Assembly: GCA_916613615.1 (NCBI GenBank)
Contig: OU744732.1
Span: 44,941,227 to 45,005,226, forward strand
Reading direction: 5' to 3'
Length of the DNA stretch: 64,000 nucleotides
DNA from: Steromphala cineraria
Taxonomy: Eukaryota; Mollusca; Gastropoda; Trochida; Trochidae
Part shown: in pieces, positions 49,505-61,095 of the stretch
How the letters are laid out: each line of letters opens with the position of its first letter
How positions within the stretch are numbered: position 1 is the stretch's first letter
Translations under genes and position numbers: made by a program
Notes under the pieces: generated by a model
Told to the model about the DNA's origin: nothing
Databases searched by the model: none
Seen by the model: the letters and a program-made list of their open reading frames with translations, nothing else

Positions 49505-49777
49505 TGACCAGTGGTCACTCAATGTGCTGGGAAAGGTGACCAGTACAATCAATGAGAAGTCCGAGTCGTGAAGCCCCTGGGGTGCTGGTCATCGTGGTCA
49601 AGTCAGCTCTCTTGACCATTGTCCAGTTGGAATCGCCTCGTCTTAAACAACTGTTGATAAACGGTTTGTGATAGTTCGGACATTGGTCAATTCTCTTTCC
49701 TCTAACAGTGGGAATTGTACCAAAGGATAGTGGTCATTACAATGGTCAGTCCGGACAATGGCAACACTAGTCTGACC
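49505..49777. promoter_or_regulatory. GGTCA/TGACC cluster 4 (10 sites in 273 bp)
   Basis: Ten half-sites occur, several as close pairs such as TGACCAGTGGTCA (an everted pair with a 3-base gap). GTCCGGACA is also present. The open frame 49715-49915 overlaps by chance. Confidence 0.4.
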
Positions 49778-50768
49778 GGAACAAGCAATCACAGACATGA
49801 TGTATGGAGGTCTTTATTGCAAGAATATTGGTGCCGACTTATTAGTAAGAAGATTGTGAAAAGAAAGATAAAATATACACATTTCGACTTTTATGATGAA
49901 AGGTTACAAATATAATTTTTACTTATTTTCAAGAACAATATACCATATTATTATTTTTTAAAAAAAACCCGATATGAATGGTTGTAAATGTAATAACATC
50001 GTTCATCAAAATTATTCTGAAAGTTTTTAAACAAAAACTATATGAAAAGTCAAAGTTGATGTTTTTAAAAATTTTAATTTAAATAAAGTGAATGTTCTTT
50101 ATACATTTTTGATATCTATTTGTTTCAAAATAAAAAAAAAATCTGTTCAGCGTTGCATCAAATGGCACCAAATGCATCTGTTTTACCATTTATCTTTAAC
50201 GGCACCTTTCAAAAGCGTGTCTGGTGACATTTTGATTATGTATTCATCATAATTTATAATAATCTGCAACATTTTCATATTTTAGATCTCAATGTCTGCC
50301 AACAAAATGTTCCTGATTTCATGAGTTCAACATAATCAGACATTGTTTCAAATGTCTGGATGTCCAACAGCTTAACCTCTCAACCATCAAGCCTCGTTAA
50401 ACAACTACTGATAGTTAGATCCAAATATATCAAATAACTTTTATTCGCCGTCTTCATTCCATGCATTTCTTCGGATATATCAAGATACTCATCACCAGAT
50501 ATGAGAGTTGCTTCAGGAATACTGGAATGTGTTTCCAATTTTCTCATGCCGTCTCCCCGTGGTGTTTATGACGTCATATCACCATTGAATGTCATCTTAA
50601 GAAGATGGTCGACTCCCATTGACACTCTTCAAACTGCAAAAATAATATAAAATTTATAAAAATGAATACTCATGATGGTAAATTGTTCAACTGGCATTCT
50701 CGAAAATGGTAGTAAAGGGAAACATAGGATATTATATTCTTCTTTATTTTCAGTAAGATGTTTTGCTA
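49778..50768. other. Intergenic stretch, nothing supported
   Basis: AT-rich, with a single CRE at about 50570. No gene or repeat was recognised. Confidence 0.5.
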
Positions 50769-51420
50769 TAGATTCTTATACCGTGTTCAAGCATTACGTT
50801 GAAATCGCCTTTGTTAATATAAGGAATTTGTTTATCATATGATTTCCTTATCTTCCTCAGTAAATTGTAATTTACATTTGGAAGTAAAACCCACGTCATA
50901 AAGACAACTCATACACATTTACATCTACCCATTAAACTCTTTTGGTATATTTAGAAACTCAGACTCAAGTCCTAAAAGTCATACTCTATAATCTAACAAT
51001 TAGACTCTGAAATGAAATTGTCAATTGAATGAAAACGAAACCGAATTTTTTTATTTAAAAAAAATCAGGATCTCAACTCTCCATACAGACTTGATAGATT
51101 CTTATTCGAAATCGCTCTGGTAGAAATTAAAATTCATAAGATTTCCTCCTCTTCCTCAGTAAATTGTGCTTTACATTTGGAAGGAAACACACGTCATAAA
51201 GACAACTCATACACATTTATACCTACCCATTGAACTCACTTGGTATATCAAAAGAAAATCAGACTCAAGTCCTAAAAGTCTTATAATGCTCATACTCTTG
51301 TGTAACATTCAGATTTCTGAATGAAATTGTCAATTAATCTTATTTTTAAAAAAAAGAAAAGAATACCAAATTTTCTTCATTTTCAAAAAATCAAGCTCTC
51401 CTTTATAGACTTGCGAAGGC
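50769..51420 (+). repeat. Diverged tandem duplication, ~300-bp unit
   Basis: Two copies start near 50769 and 51091, with TCTTCCTCAGTAAATTGT at 50851 and 51150 (offset 299) and CATAAAGACAACTCATACAC in both. They differ by many substitutions and small indels, so the duplication is old, in contrast to the one at 33.7 kb. The start of a third copy may follow at 51400. Confidence 0.85.
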
Positions 51421-51470
51421 CTTTATCTTATTAATAAATGTTGATGCAGTTTTCTGTATATAAGAGAAAG

Positions 51471-51721
51471 ACAGGTGTTAGAAGACCCACCTGGTTTCTG
51501 CTTCAACTTAACTAAGACACTTCAGATTACCTGTACTCAGGTGTGTGTGATTACCTGGGCAGGTGAGAGAGCGTTAGATCACCTCTCAGGCTCCTCACTG
51601 ACCCCTGTCCGTGCTTGACCCGTCCCTCCCTCCTCGGGGGACGCTTAATTGCAGGTATCTGCTCCACTACACCATAATTGATTACTTTCTTAATTAAAGT
51701 GACACTTTGGCGAGACAGGTA
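51471..51721. promoter_or_regulatory. Cluster of eight CAGGT/ACCTG sites in 250 bp
   Basis: CAGGTG, CAGGTA and TACCTG forms recur at about 51472, 51489, 51530, 51538, 51555, 51560, 51652 and 51716, followed by TAATTG and TTAATTAA. Snail/ZEB-class repressors bind CAGGTR. No coding frame is present. This is a candidate silencer or enhancer in the gene desert. Confidence 0.35.
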
Positions 51722-53109
51722 ATGTTTACTTGAGGTGAAAATATTGCCCTGTTGTAAAGCAGATGTTTTAAAATTGAAATATCTCCTGATTTAGATGTTT
51801 GCCAAAATCCAGGTAAAATATTCAAGCTGGTTAAGATGTTGAGAGAATACATAGAAATTTAATATATTTAAAACACGCCCAAATCAAATGTTATATTAAA
51901 TCACAATTTAGAAACTCTATGGTTTATGTTAATTTTGACAGTGATGCTGAAATTGCGTCTAAATTTATTTCTCATTCAGTCCTTGTTGTCTGAATAGAGG
52001 TACCCATACTTCTTCCTGCAACGAGTCAAAAAGGCAAGATCTTTGAGATTTTGAGTTGTAAAGGTAGTATATATAGTGTAAGCCTATCCATAATTATAGT
52101 ATGATTATATATAAAAGTATGATGGAAAGGATAATCTATGTATCAAAGGGAAGATGGTATGGCATACTCACTCTTTTTATTACAAATTTTTGAGAAATTA
52201 TTAAAAACAACAACATATCTCACTTTAACAAACATATCGAATCGCCTGAGCATTTATGAATACTGATATATACATATATACTATATGTATGCATTAAGAT
52301 GTTTATTTAAATTATCTGTGTCCAAATTGTTAAACATATGCTTTGGATGAAAAACACTCTTATCACGCATTTAAAAATGGAATATTTGTTCTCATCTTCT
52401 CATTTCTGTTCTTCATCTTTGCTTTCACATTTTCGTAAACATATATATTCCTCAAGATTCCGTTTTTTTTCTAAACATTGTTACTAAATGTTTGACATAT
52501 GACTAAATATAAGACACTCATGTGTTTTTTTCATTTTTCTCGTACGAATAATTACATCTTTCCTTTTTTCTTTCCTTTTTAATGTTGAGAAGTTGAATCA
52601 CAGATTAAAACACTAATACTAAACATATATAGATCTATGAAATCAAATATTTGATTCAAAATCAGTTCCTTTGTAAGTATTAAAGTCCTCACAATGTCAA
52701 GTGAAATTGGAAAAGTTTTGTGTTCTTGAGAAACGTTTTGAGAGCATTAAGCAAATTAATGTGCACAAAACATCACTTCAAAACGAATCTCTGTCGAATA
52801 GTCTCTTTAAGACAAAGTCGTCAAAATATCAATCTAACTGTCATCTTAAAGCTAAGGGATAAAAGGCAAGCTATTTAACAACAGAACGGACAAGCATTTA
52901 AGTCTTTAATCCAAACATTTTGATTTACGACAAGAGTGATGAAACTATCATCATAAACTGTTAATAACAAGACAGAATTTGTAAACAGCGAAAGATCATT
53001 TGTAAACAACATCAAAGCGGCGATGGCAATCTTTACTTTAATCATCGTTTAACTCAGAACGTTTAAGACAGCGTATCTTTATAGACTGATTACAATCATA
53101 ATCGTTATT
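51722..53109. other. AT-rich intergenic stretch, nothing supported
   Basis: No gene or repeat family was recognised. Confidence 0.5.
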
Positions 53110-53177
53110 GGTCATTTCCGGTCATTTATTTCGGACACTGGTCACCAGGTGCAATATTGTTGAGTAACTGACCGGCA
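53110..53177. promoter_or_regulatory. GGTCA/TGACC cluster 5 (4 sites in 68 bp)
   Basis: GGTCA x3 and TGACC x1, with CGGACA nearby and two further GACC sites immediately after. Confidence 0.3.
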
Positions 53178-53635
53178 AGGACCGACCATGAACACTGATT
53201 TGCTGAATCTGAACATTATATAGATAAGCAACGAATTGTATAATTTTTAGAATATTTGATTTCTTTCTACATGATAATATTTTTCCAAAGAATTTAGATT
53301 TATTCAAAGGAATTATTCTATCAATATCCAATACAACTCAAAATAGAGACTTTTTAAAATCATTTTTCAATTTTAAGTATTTTGACCACTAATTATGACG
53401 AAACAATGGACTAGGTTTAAATCAATTACAATTTATGCGTTGACATAAAGAAGAAAGGAATAATTATCAATTAACAATAGTATTTAATAGACTATTTAAA
53501 GATATAATTTTCCTTTAAACAAGTCTAAAGTATTACGAAAGTGTCATCCAAAAGTTTTTCAGAAAACCAACCACAATTCACAGAGAATACACAATTCTAT
53601 AACTCACAAAATGTGGAATTATTCGGAAATCTAGC

Positions 53636-53832
53636 GGTCATTTTCCCATGCCATACGTTGACCACTGGCTACTTTCCTTGCCCAGTACAACCAGCAACAG
53701 ATGTAATGACTTTTGTAACAATAGCGTTTCCTGGAAACTATTCTAAGGCGGTCCCTTTGAAGTGACCAGCGGTCATTTGATGAGTGACTTTTTCACCTAC
53801 TATTGTGACCAAAAGTAACAGTAACGCTGACC
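53636..53832. promoter_or_regulatory. GGTCA/TGACC cluster 6 (6 sites in 197 bp)
   Basis: There are six half-sites, including the pair TGACCAGCGGTCA, which matches the everted pair of cluster 4 (TGACCAGTGGTCA) at all but one base. No coding potential is seen. Confidence 0.4.
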
Positions 53833-54332
53833 AAGACTTTTTCGATAAATATCTCCATACCAGCTTTCATTCTTGTTAAGAGGCATATTTGTTTGAGTTC
53901 GCTTTGCAAACAGATTTGTTTGATTTAAGAAGGTTTTTGAGATGTTTACCAATGCGTTCCTTTGAGCACGTTCTGGAAGTAATTTAATCCATTTGAGAAA
54001 TTGACTTTTATTTTAATGAAATTATAGCTTTCGTGTGATAAATGTTGACAGTTTCATTTTTTGAATTACAATTAATTCAAAGGATTAAAGACGGATGATT
54101 GGTCAATGTTAAAGTGTTTACGCTTTGGCAACCGTTTAGAGTAGATTAAGATTTTGGTTAGTATGATGTGTAGTATAGTATTTTGGTTAACGTCAGTGTA
54201 ATCGTTGGTTCTGTAACGTTGGGCGCCAATGTAATACTTGATGATATTGACAAAAATGAACTAAATTTCTGTCGCCCGATAAAGGCAGTACTCGAACTAT
54301 ATATACTTCAAGTATGCCCGGGTGCTAGGGTC

Positions 54333-54692
54333 TTAAAGGGGCAGTAGCACGTTTTTTTTATAATATTTTAATTTTAAATTATTCACTAATAATTGTAAGT
54401 TAATATTTTTAATATGACAGTGTCAAAAATCTCATTTCACAAGTCAACCATATATAGTCAGAAAACAAACTATGAAGGTTTACATAAAATCCATTGGCGG
54501 CCATTTTGTGTGAACACCTTCAATTTATTTGGTGTGAGAAAAGGGAATCGCATGGCTAAACTTTGCGTTATACATTTAAATTATTACTGCTCAATTCAGT
54601 TTGAATCAATTGTCTTTCAATTGGAACCATTAATTTTCATTTTCCTGACATCACCTTATATTTCCCCTAAAAACGTGCTACTGCCCCTTTGA
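54333..54692 (-). mobile_element. MITE family A copy, reversed
   Basis: Inverted ends as in 24190-24548 but with the interior in reverse orientation (GGCGGCCATTTTGTGTG). TTAA is on the left and TTGA on the right. The length of about 360 bp matches the full-length copies. Confidence 0.8.
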
Positions 54693-54907
54693 AAGGTATT
54701 AATTTGGGGTAGTTTTAGGAATGATAAAATGATTCGAGTTAGGGTTGGTGTTATGTGGAATGCTAGTTGTAGATGTTGGTAAAATCTGATATTAGGTCCT
54801 TGAAAGAGCTCACTTCATTTTTCACCTTAAAATTTGAAATTAAACAGAATAAAACTGAGGCCTTATAATCCAAATTTTTACTCGACTTGCCTTTATTTTC
54901 CAGACTA

Positions 54908-55542
54908 ACAGTTTAAGTAAGCCTAGCCCCAATAATATCCGTTTCACACAATACCTAGCCTCAATAATACCCGTTTCACTCAATACCTAGCCTCAAAATT
55001 ACCCGTTTCACTCAATACCTAGCCTCAAGAATACCCGTTTCACTCATTACCTAGCCTCAATAATACCCGTTTCACTCAATACCTAGCCTCAAGAATACCC
55101 GTTTCACTCAATACCTAGCCTCAATAATACCCGTTTCACTCAATACCTAGCCTCAATAATACCCGTTTCACTCAATACCTAGCCTCAAGAATACCCGTTT
55201 CACTCAATACCTAGCCTCAATAATACCCGTTTCACTCAATACCTAGCCTCAAGAATACCCGTTTCACTCAATACCTAGCCTCAAGAATACCCGTTTCACT
55301 CATTACCTAGCCTCAATAATACCCGTTTCACTCAATACCTAGCCTCAAGAATACCCGTTTCACTCAATACCTAGCCTCAATAATACCCGTTTCAATCAAT
55401 ACCTAGCCTCAATAATACCCGTTTCACTCAATACCTAGCCTCAAGAATACCCGTTTAACTCAATACCTAGCCTCAATAATACCCGTTTAACTCAATATCG
55501 GTGTGACACGGGTATTATTGAGGCTAAGTTTACTTAGACTGC
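54908..55542. mobile_element. Inverted-repeat element whose left arm has expanded into an 18-unit tandem array
   Basis: The left arm (54908-54953) and right arm (55497-55542) are inverted copies over about 46 bases (ACAGTTTAAGTAAGCC.. against the complement GCAGTCTAAGTAAACTTAGCC..). Between them lie 18 units of 32 bp, and the unit is the inner part of the left arm. So a small foldback element seems to have had its terminal repeat amplified in tandem. No protein is encoded. Confidence 0.75.
54922..55497 (+). repeat. 32-bp tandem array, 18 units, with 8-unit higher-order pattern
   Basis: The unit is CCTAGCCTCAATAATACCCG plus TTTCACTCAATA, with no indels over 576 bases. A T/G variant (CAATAAT or CAAGAAT) and a rarer CATTA ending give the order G*,T,G,T,T,G,T,G in units 4-11. 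The same order restarts at unit 12, so a 256-bp block was duplicated inside the array. Confidence 0.95.
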
Positions 55543-56706
55543 TAGACTCAAGAAGGACCATTATATTGTTTTGCTCAAGGGTCTGAATAAAAGATTGTGT
55601 AAGAGTTATTCCTATCATAAGTGTATGCGTAGGCTTAGTGTTTCAGTTGCTATACGTCTGTATTATATTCGTTGTACAAGGTAGCCATGATGATTCTAAT
55701 ATTTATTTTTCAAAAACATTTCCTTTTCGTCCTATCTCGCAATTTCAATGTATTCACATTAAACTGAAATATTTCTGCCTCATTGCAGATATAATAATAA
55801 ATTTAATAAAAAAACAAATATATCTAGATATATTGCATGACGTAAGCTTATCTTAGTTTTATGGTAAAGAATTTGAGTAAAAATTCTTTTGTGAAAATGA
55901 CGTCTTTTAGATAAATAGAAGAAACAAACAATAAAACGTAAAATATGTTTAATATATTAAACAAAACAATAAATAATCATATAGAAAATAACATGTTCGG
56001 AACACAGTGCAGAATCCTTATTAACAATTAAACATACTTTTATAGTTACACAAATCTTTCAAGTACAGTGTGACCTAAGCGATCTTGATATAATTAGCAT
56101 TCATCTAAGATCAGAATAAAAAGTAAAAATCTATAAAACTATGAATCTGGAATAAATACATATAATTGAGCAAAATCAAGATCACGATAGTACATTCAAA
56201 TCAATTCATTTGAATACATCAAACAAAATGGTACAGACATGAAAACCCACAAGTGGTATAAGGGAAGTAACTCAAGGCGTAATTGAAATGCGCTCGTGGT
56301 TATTTTATGACGCTTCAAACGAAATGTATTAGTTTGTGCAAACACAGTCATTACTTGTTCACATCTCAAAAATAAGATCTTAATTTCTAACCACGTTGTC
56401 AGAAATTCTGTTATGAATTTAAGTTATCCCTATTACTATTATTTCAAGGTATATAGGACCTATATTAACATAGCCAACGTGATTGTAATTGCTTCTTAAA
56501 GGGGCATTTTAGATGTTGGAATGATGATAATGAGGAAACATAATGGATATCATGAATATAGAAGTTGTCATCCATATATGTTTCCTCATTTTCGTGTATT
56601 TAATTCGTCATAATAATGTTTGAAGTTTAAAAATTTTCAATTGTTGTACAATATCATGAGATATATTTTTTTTCTCTATAAGAAATTATCTTATTCTTTA
56701 GGTCAT
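55543..56706. other. AT-rich intergenic stretch with a small foldback at 56530-56588
   Basis: No gene is supported. ATGAGGAAACATAATGGAT and its inverted copy ATCCATATATGTTTCCTCAT form a hairpin. Near 56499, TTAAAGGGGCATTTTA resembles a MITE end without a partner. Confidence 0.45.
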
Positions 56707-56962
56707 TTAATTTTGACCATTTAACTTGCCAGGCATACCAATGTCATTAACACAGGTTTGTACATTTTGATCTTTCAGATGAACTAGCACATGGTTAGAC
56801 AAAGGTCTACGATTGGTTTGTTTATCTTTAGAATTAAGATAACCAAGTGTTTGTCTATCACTGATATTTTTATCATTGAGGTTATTTTGAATGTTGACAA
56901 GTTTTGTTGTTTTTTCCTCCATATTCGATAGGATTATGCATACCATTGTCAATTACATTTTG
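56707..56962 (-). other. Likely former 3' continuation of the Asn-rich reading frame, now beyond a stop
   Basis: Directly after the TAA stop the same frame reads QNVIDNGMHN, which fits the array signature (QQN-x-(L/V)-x-DN-x-M), as if CAA had become TAA. The frame then closes after 26 codons. In another frame, 100 bases downstream of ENIQSNLND, comes NIQNNLND, a recognisable copy shifted by one. So the tail seems to hold a nonsense change and a frameshift. It may equally be 3'UTR born from the array. Confidence 0.45.
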
Positions 56963-59900
56963 TTAATTTCCGTCATTCAGATTGCTTTGAATGTTTTCGT
57001 TAGCCAAATGTTTCTGTTGATCTTGGCCATTGAGATCATCATTCGACATGTCAATACTTTCTGGATTTTGTTCATTAACTGTTTTTTGTTGCATATTGGT
57101 ATTAACCAAATGAATTTGCTGTTTGAGATCATTGAAACTATCTCGCAAACTTTCAGTATCGCGTTCATGATGAATTTCATCATTTGCGTTGTCTTGGATA
57201 TTATTATTATTATCAGGCAAACGATTCTGGTTATTCAGACTGTCCAATGGATTATTGTCATCCATACGGTTTTGTTGATTTCGGCTTTTAAACTCATTTT
57301 GCAAAATGTTAGAATTGAGATTTTGTTTTTTGGGTTCTTCAAATGTGTCTTGTACAGTTTTATCCAAATTTTGTTGATCTTGATTATTAGGATTGCCTTG
57401 CATATCATTGTCTGCAAAACTGTCTTGTTGGTTTTGTTCATTCAGATTGTGCATATCGTTGTCAGTAATTACTTGTTCGTGATTCAGCCCATTCTGGTTA
57501 TCTTGTGCATTAGTGTCACCCAAAGGGTTTTGTTGATTTTTATTATTTGAATTGCCTAGAATACCATTGTCATCCAAAGAGTTTTGTTGAATTTGATTAT
57601 TTGAATTCCCTAGCACATTGTTGCCATCCAAAGAGTTTTGTTGATTTGGGTTATTTGGATCAACTAGCACATTGTTGCCATCCAAAGAGTTTTGTTGATT
57701 TGGGTTATTTGGATCACCTAGCACATCGTTGTCAACCATAGGGTTAGGCTGATTTATGTTATTTGAATCATCTGGCATATTATTGCCATCCAAAGAGTTT
57801 TGTTGATTTGGGTTATTTGAATTATCTAGCATGTTATTGTCAACCAAAGAGTTTTGTTGATTAAGGTTATTTGAATTATCTAGCATGTTATTGTCAACCA
57901 AAGAGTTTTGTTGATTAAGGTTATTTGAATTATCTATCATGTTATTGTCAACAAAAGAATCTTGTTGATTAAGGTTATTTGAATTCCCTAGCATAATATT
58001 GTCAACCATAGGGTTTTGTTGATATTGTTTTTTTGAATTCCCTAGCATATTATTGTCAACCAAAGAGTTTTGTCGAATTTGGTTGTTTGAATTACCTAGC
58101 ATATTATTGTCAACCAAAGAGTTTTGTTGATTTGGATTATTTGAATTATCTAGCATGTTATTGTCAACCAAAGAGTTTTGTTGATTAAGGTTATTTGAAT
58201 TATCTAGCATGTTATTGTCAACCAAAGAGTTTTGTTGATTAAGGTTATTTGAATTATCTAGCATGTTATTGTCAACCAAAGAGTTTTGTTGATTAAGGTT
58301 GTTTGAATTATCTAGCATATGATTGTCAACCATAGGGTTTTGTTGATTCTTGTTATTTAAATCATCTAGCACATTATTGTCACCCAAAGAGTTTTGTTGA
58401 TTCTTGTTATTTAAATTATCTAAAATACCCTTGTCATCCAAATGGTTTTGTTGATTTTGGTAATTTGAATTCCCTAGCATATTATTGTCAACAAAAGGGT
58501 TTAGTTGATTCCGATTATGATAATTACGTTGCTTACGATCATCCAAAATATCTTTTTGATTTTTGCCATTCAGACTATTTTGTTTATTGTCTACCATTTG
58601 ATTTTCAAAGATATTGTTTCCACCCATTGCATTGCTGCCAGAATTTCTAATGTTCAGATTATCCTGTGTATTTTCAACAATATTCTCGTAGTTGTTACCT
58701 TGTTGGTTATCTTGCATATTTTTATAAACCAAAGCATTTAATTGGGAATTTTTACTTTGAGATTTGTTTCTATTCATTCGACGATGGGAATTCGGATAAT
58801 GTGATTGATCCTGCCTATCATTATCAATTGCACGGTTATTATATGAGAAATGATCATTATGTTCGCGCATGTTGTTACCATTTTTGGAAATTAGCCCCAT
58901 TTGATTATCATTGTTATCATTGTTATCCTGTGATTCTGGATTATTTTGCCGACCATGCAAAACAACAAACTTATTGAATCTTTGAGAACGTTTCAAATTG
59001 TCGTTTTTAATATTTCTTGATCCTGGATAATTTCGACGTCTATTGATGTTATTGTTAATCACGGGTTCTTTGTAAGAGTTTTCATTATTTTGATTTCTTC
59101 GTGTATCAACGTTAATACGATTTTGATCGTTTTGATCATTTGAACGCATCATGTCATTATTTCTATACGAATTTTGATTATTTCGATGTTGGCGTAGAGT
59201 ATTGCCCGATTTACGAAAATAATTTTCTTCATTTTTTCTATCATATCCGTTGCTGTTTACACTACGATGCTGTTGAAATGGTTTGTCATTTTGATGCCCT
59301 CGTATAGTATTACCAGCATTCGATTCAATCAGTGAATTTTCGGGGTATGCATTGACATGAATGTTATTCTTAACAAAAGGATTTTGAATATTTTTGTGAC
59401 TCCTAATGGTATTACCATTTTGATAGGAATTTTGATCCCCATGATATTCCCTTCTATTAACATCCATGTTGCCCATTTCTATGTTATCATAGTGCCCATT
59501 TTGATCATTATATTGCCCATTTGCAGTATGAAACATTCTTTGTCCATTTTCCCTTTGATCTGTATATTGTCCATTTCTATTATGAACCATACCTTGTCCG
59601 TTTTCACCTTGATCCTTATATTGCCCATTTCTAGAAAGAACTATACCATGTCCATTTTCACTTTGATCCATATATTGCCCATTTCCAATATGGGCAATTT
59701 CCTTTTCATAGTCGTTTTGATCCATATATTGCCCATTTCCAATATGTGCAATTTCCTGCTCATAATGATTTTTATCCATATATTGCCCATTTCTAATATG
59801 AGCAAATGCTTGCCCATTACTATTTTGACCAACATATTGCCCATTACTAGAATGAACCCTACCTTGCCCATTACCACTTTGTTCCATATATTGTCCATTT

Positions 59901-61095
59901 CCAATATGAGCAAATACTTGCCCATTACTATTTTCGTCCATATATTGCCCATTTCCAAAATGAGCAAATTCTTGCCCATTAGCATTTTGATCCATATATT
60001 GCCCATTTCTAGAATGAACCCTACCTTGCCGATGTCTGTTAAGGATCATACCATTGCCACCGTCGTTTCCATTATGATTGGCGTGCATCCCAATCACTTT
60101 GCCCATCGTGTCTTGTCCATTTCCGTTAAAGCCTTGTCCGATTACTTTATCCCTCTTGTCTTCATCCAATACACAATCTGATCCAGTACAAAGTCCCTGA
60201 GCTTCTTCGTTGTCTCCCCAAATCTCTAAAACTCTCGTTTCTTCATCAAATTTTAATTCATCCTTTTGTCTCTTCCTCACTTCAGCAGCTGAAAGATGAA
60301 TCAGCTTCCCATCCTGAATGACCCAGGATTCGCCAGAATCATCCTTCTTTTTCTCTCCAACCTTCTTCTTTTTATGCCAAGGGTAGTCAAAATCTCGGTT
60401 CTGCTTCGCAACATGCTGCGGTTCTTCTTCATCCTGCGTTGCAGCATGTTCTGCTATTCTGGGAATGTGGTTCGCCATCGGGATGTGGTTGGAGTTTTTG
60501 AGTTCGCTGAACGATTGCATGCGGTTTGATTTGTGAATCTGGTTAAGTTCCTTCATGTGTTGGATTCTCTTGATGGTCTCCTGGAGCCTGTGGTGGAACC
60601 TGCCTCGATGTCTGTTTGTCATAGAAGTAGAGTTCATCTTGAATATAATGTAGATGATAGTCAGTACCATCAGAATGTACACTATATACTGGATTATTGC
60701 GTGACATCGGGAAAACAGGAAGGAAATGAACCTGAAATCAATCAAATTTATTAGTTATTTGTTAGTATAAGAGAAATGTTATAGATGAAAACTTCTCATT
60801 TATAGTCGGTCACAAAGTTTCTGCGCTATTTCATGCTCCTTCGTCAGGTGAAGTTATTAGTTATTTGTTGTTGGCAAAAACGTTCGACAAAATTTGCCAT
60901 TTGAATGATTATGCGTAACGTCTATAACGGATTAGACACATTTAAATGCCAAGTGTACATAATGAGATTTATTATTTATTATAGCAAAGCAAATAAACAT
61001 CAAACCGAGTTTTTTTCTAAAAGGCGCATTTACAATGCTCTAAGCGATATTTTACGTGCGCTTCACCGTTTCCTCCTGACTACCCAGACTTGCAT
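56963..61095 (-). CDS. Asn/Gln-rich single-pass membrane or secreted protein with two 18-residue repeat arrays (two exons)
   Basis: Exon 2 (60731-56963) keeps 1256 codons open, which is strong evidence of coding in such AT-rich DNA. It has no usable ATG at its head but begins just after CTAATAAATTTGATTGATTTCAG-type acceptor sequence with a branch-like CTAAT. Exon 1 is proposed at 61095-61067: an ATG with an in-frame TAG upstream, nine codons (MQVWVVRRK) and two bases, then donor GTGAAG. Both ends are phase 2, the intron is 335 bp and the product is 1265 residues. Layout (spliced numbering): basic N-terminus, hydrophobic segment about 22-41, basic region to about 80, acidic/charged region about 105-205 with GLCTGSDC, ten exact 18-residue repeats NGQYMDQNxNGQ.. 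at 252-431, a mixed N/R/Q-rich middle, about twenty 18-residue repeats (NQQNSLVDNNMLDNSN) near 750-1110, and a degenerate Asn-rich tail. The family is not recognised; a matrix or other extracellular role is a guess. Confidence 0.72.
57437..58516 (-). repeat. Coding 54-bp array 2 (about twenty NQQN...LVDNNML units)
   Basis: Twenty units of exactly 54 bases carry N-x-NQQN-(S/P)-x-x-DN-x-x-L-x-x-(S/P)-N. Central units are identical (three in a row), and outer units decay gradually in both directions, as expected when unequal exchange homogenises the centre. Confidence 0.95.
59468..60007 (-). repeat. Coding 54-bp array 1 (ten NGQY units)
   Basis: Ten units of exactly 54 bases each begin with NGQY. 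Units share NGQY-x-D-Q-x-x-NGQ and end in (A/V)H-x-(G/R/S). There is no insertion or deletion in 540 bases, so the reading frame has been kept under selection or the array is young. It lies in exon 2 of the Asn-rich gene. Confidence 0.95.

Noticed and set aside
54922..55497. CRISPR-like array
   Set aside because: Units abut directly with no unique spacers, and the context is eukaryotic.
56891..57550. 219-codon plus-strand ORF rich in hydrophobic residues
   Set aside because: It is also an antisense shadow of the Asn-rich frame, not a membrane protein gene.
59357..60181. 274-codon plus-strand ORF opposite the Asn-rich gene
   Set aside because: It is a shadow of the coding 54-bp array on the other strand; its hydrophobic appearance comes from reverse-complemented Asn/Gln codons.
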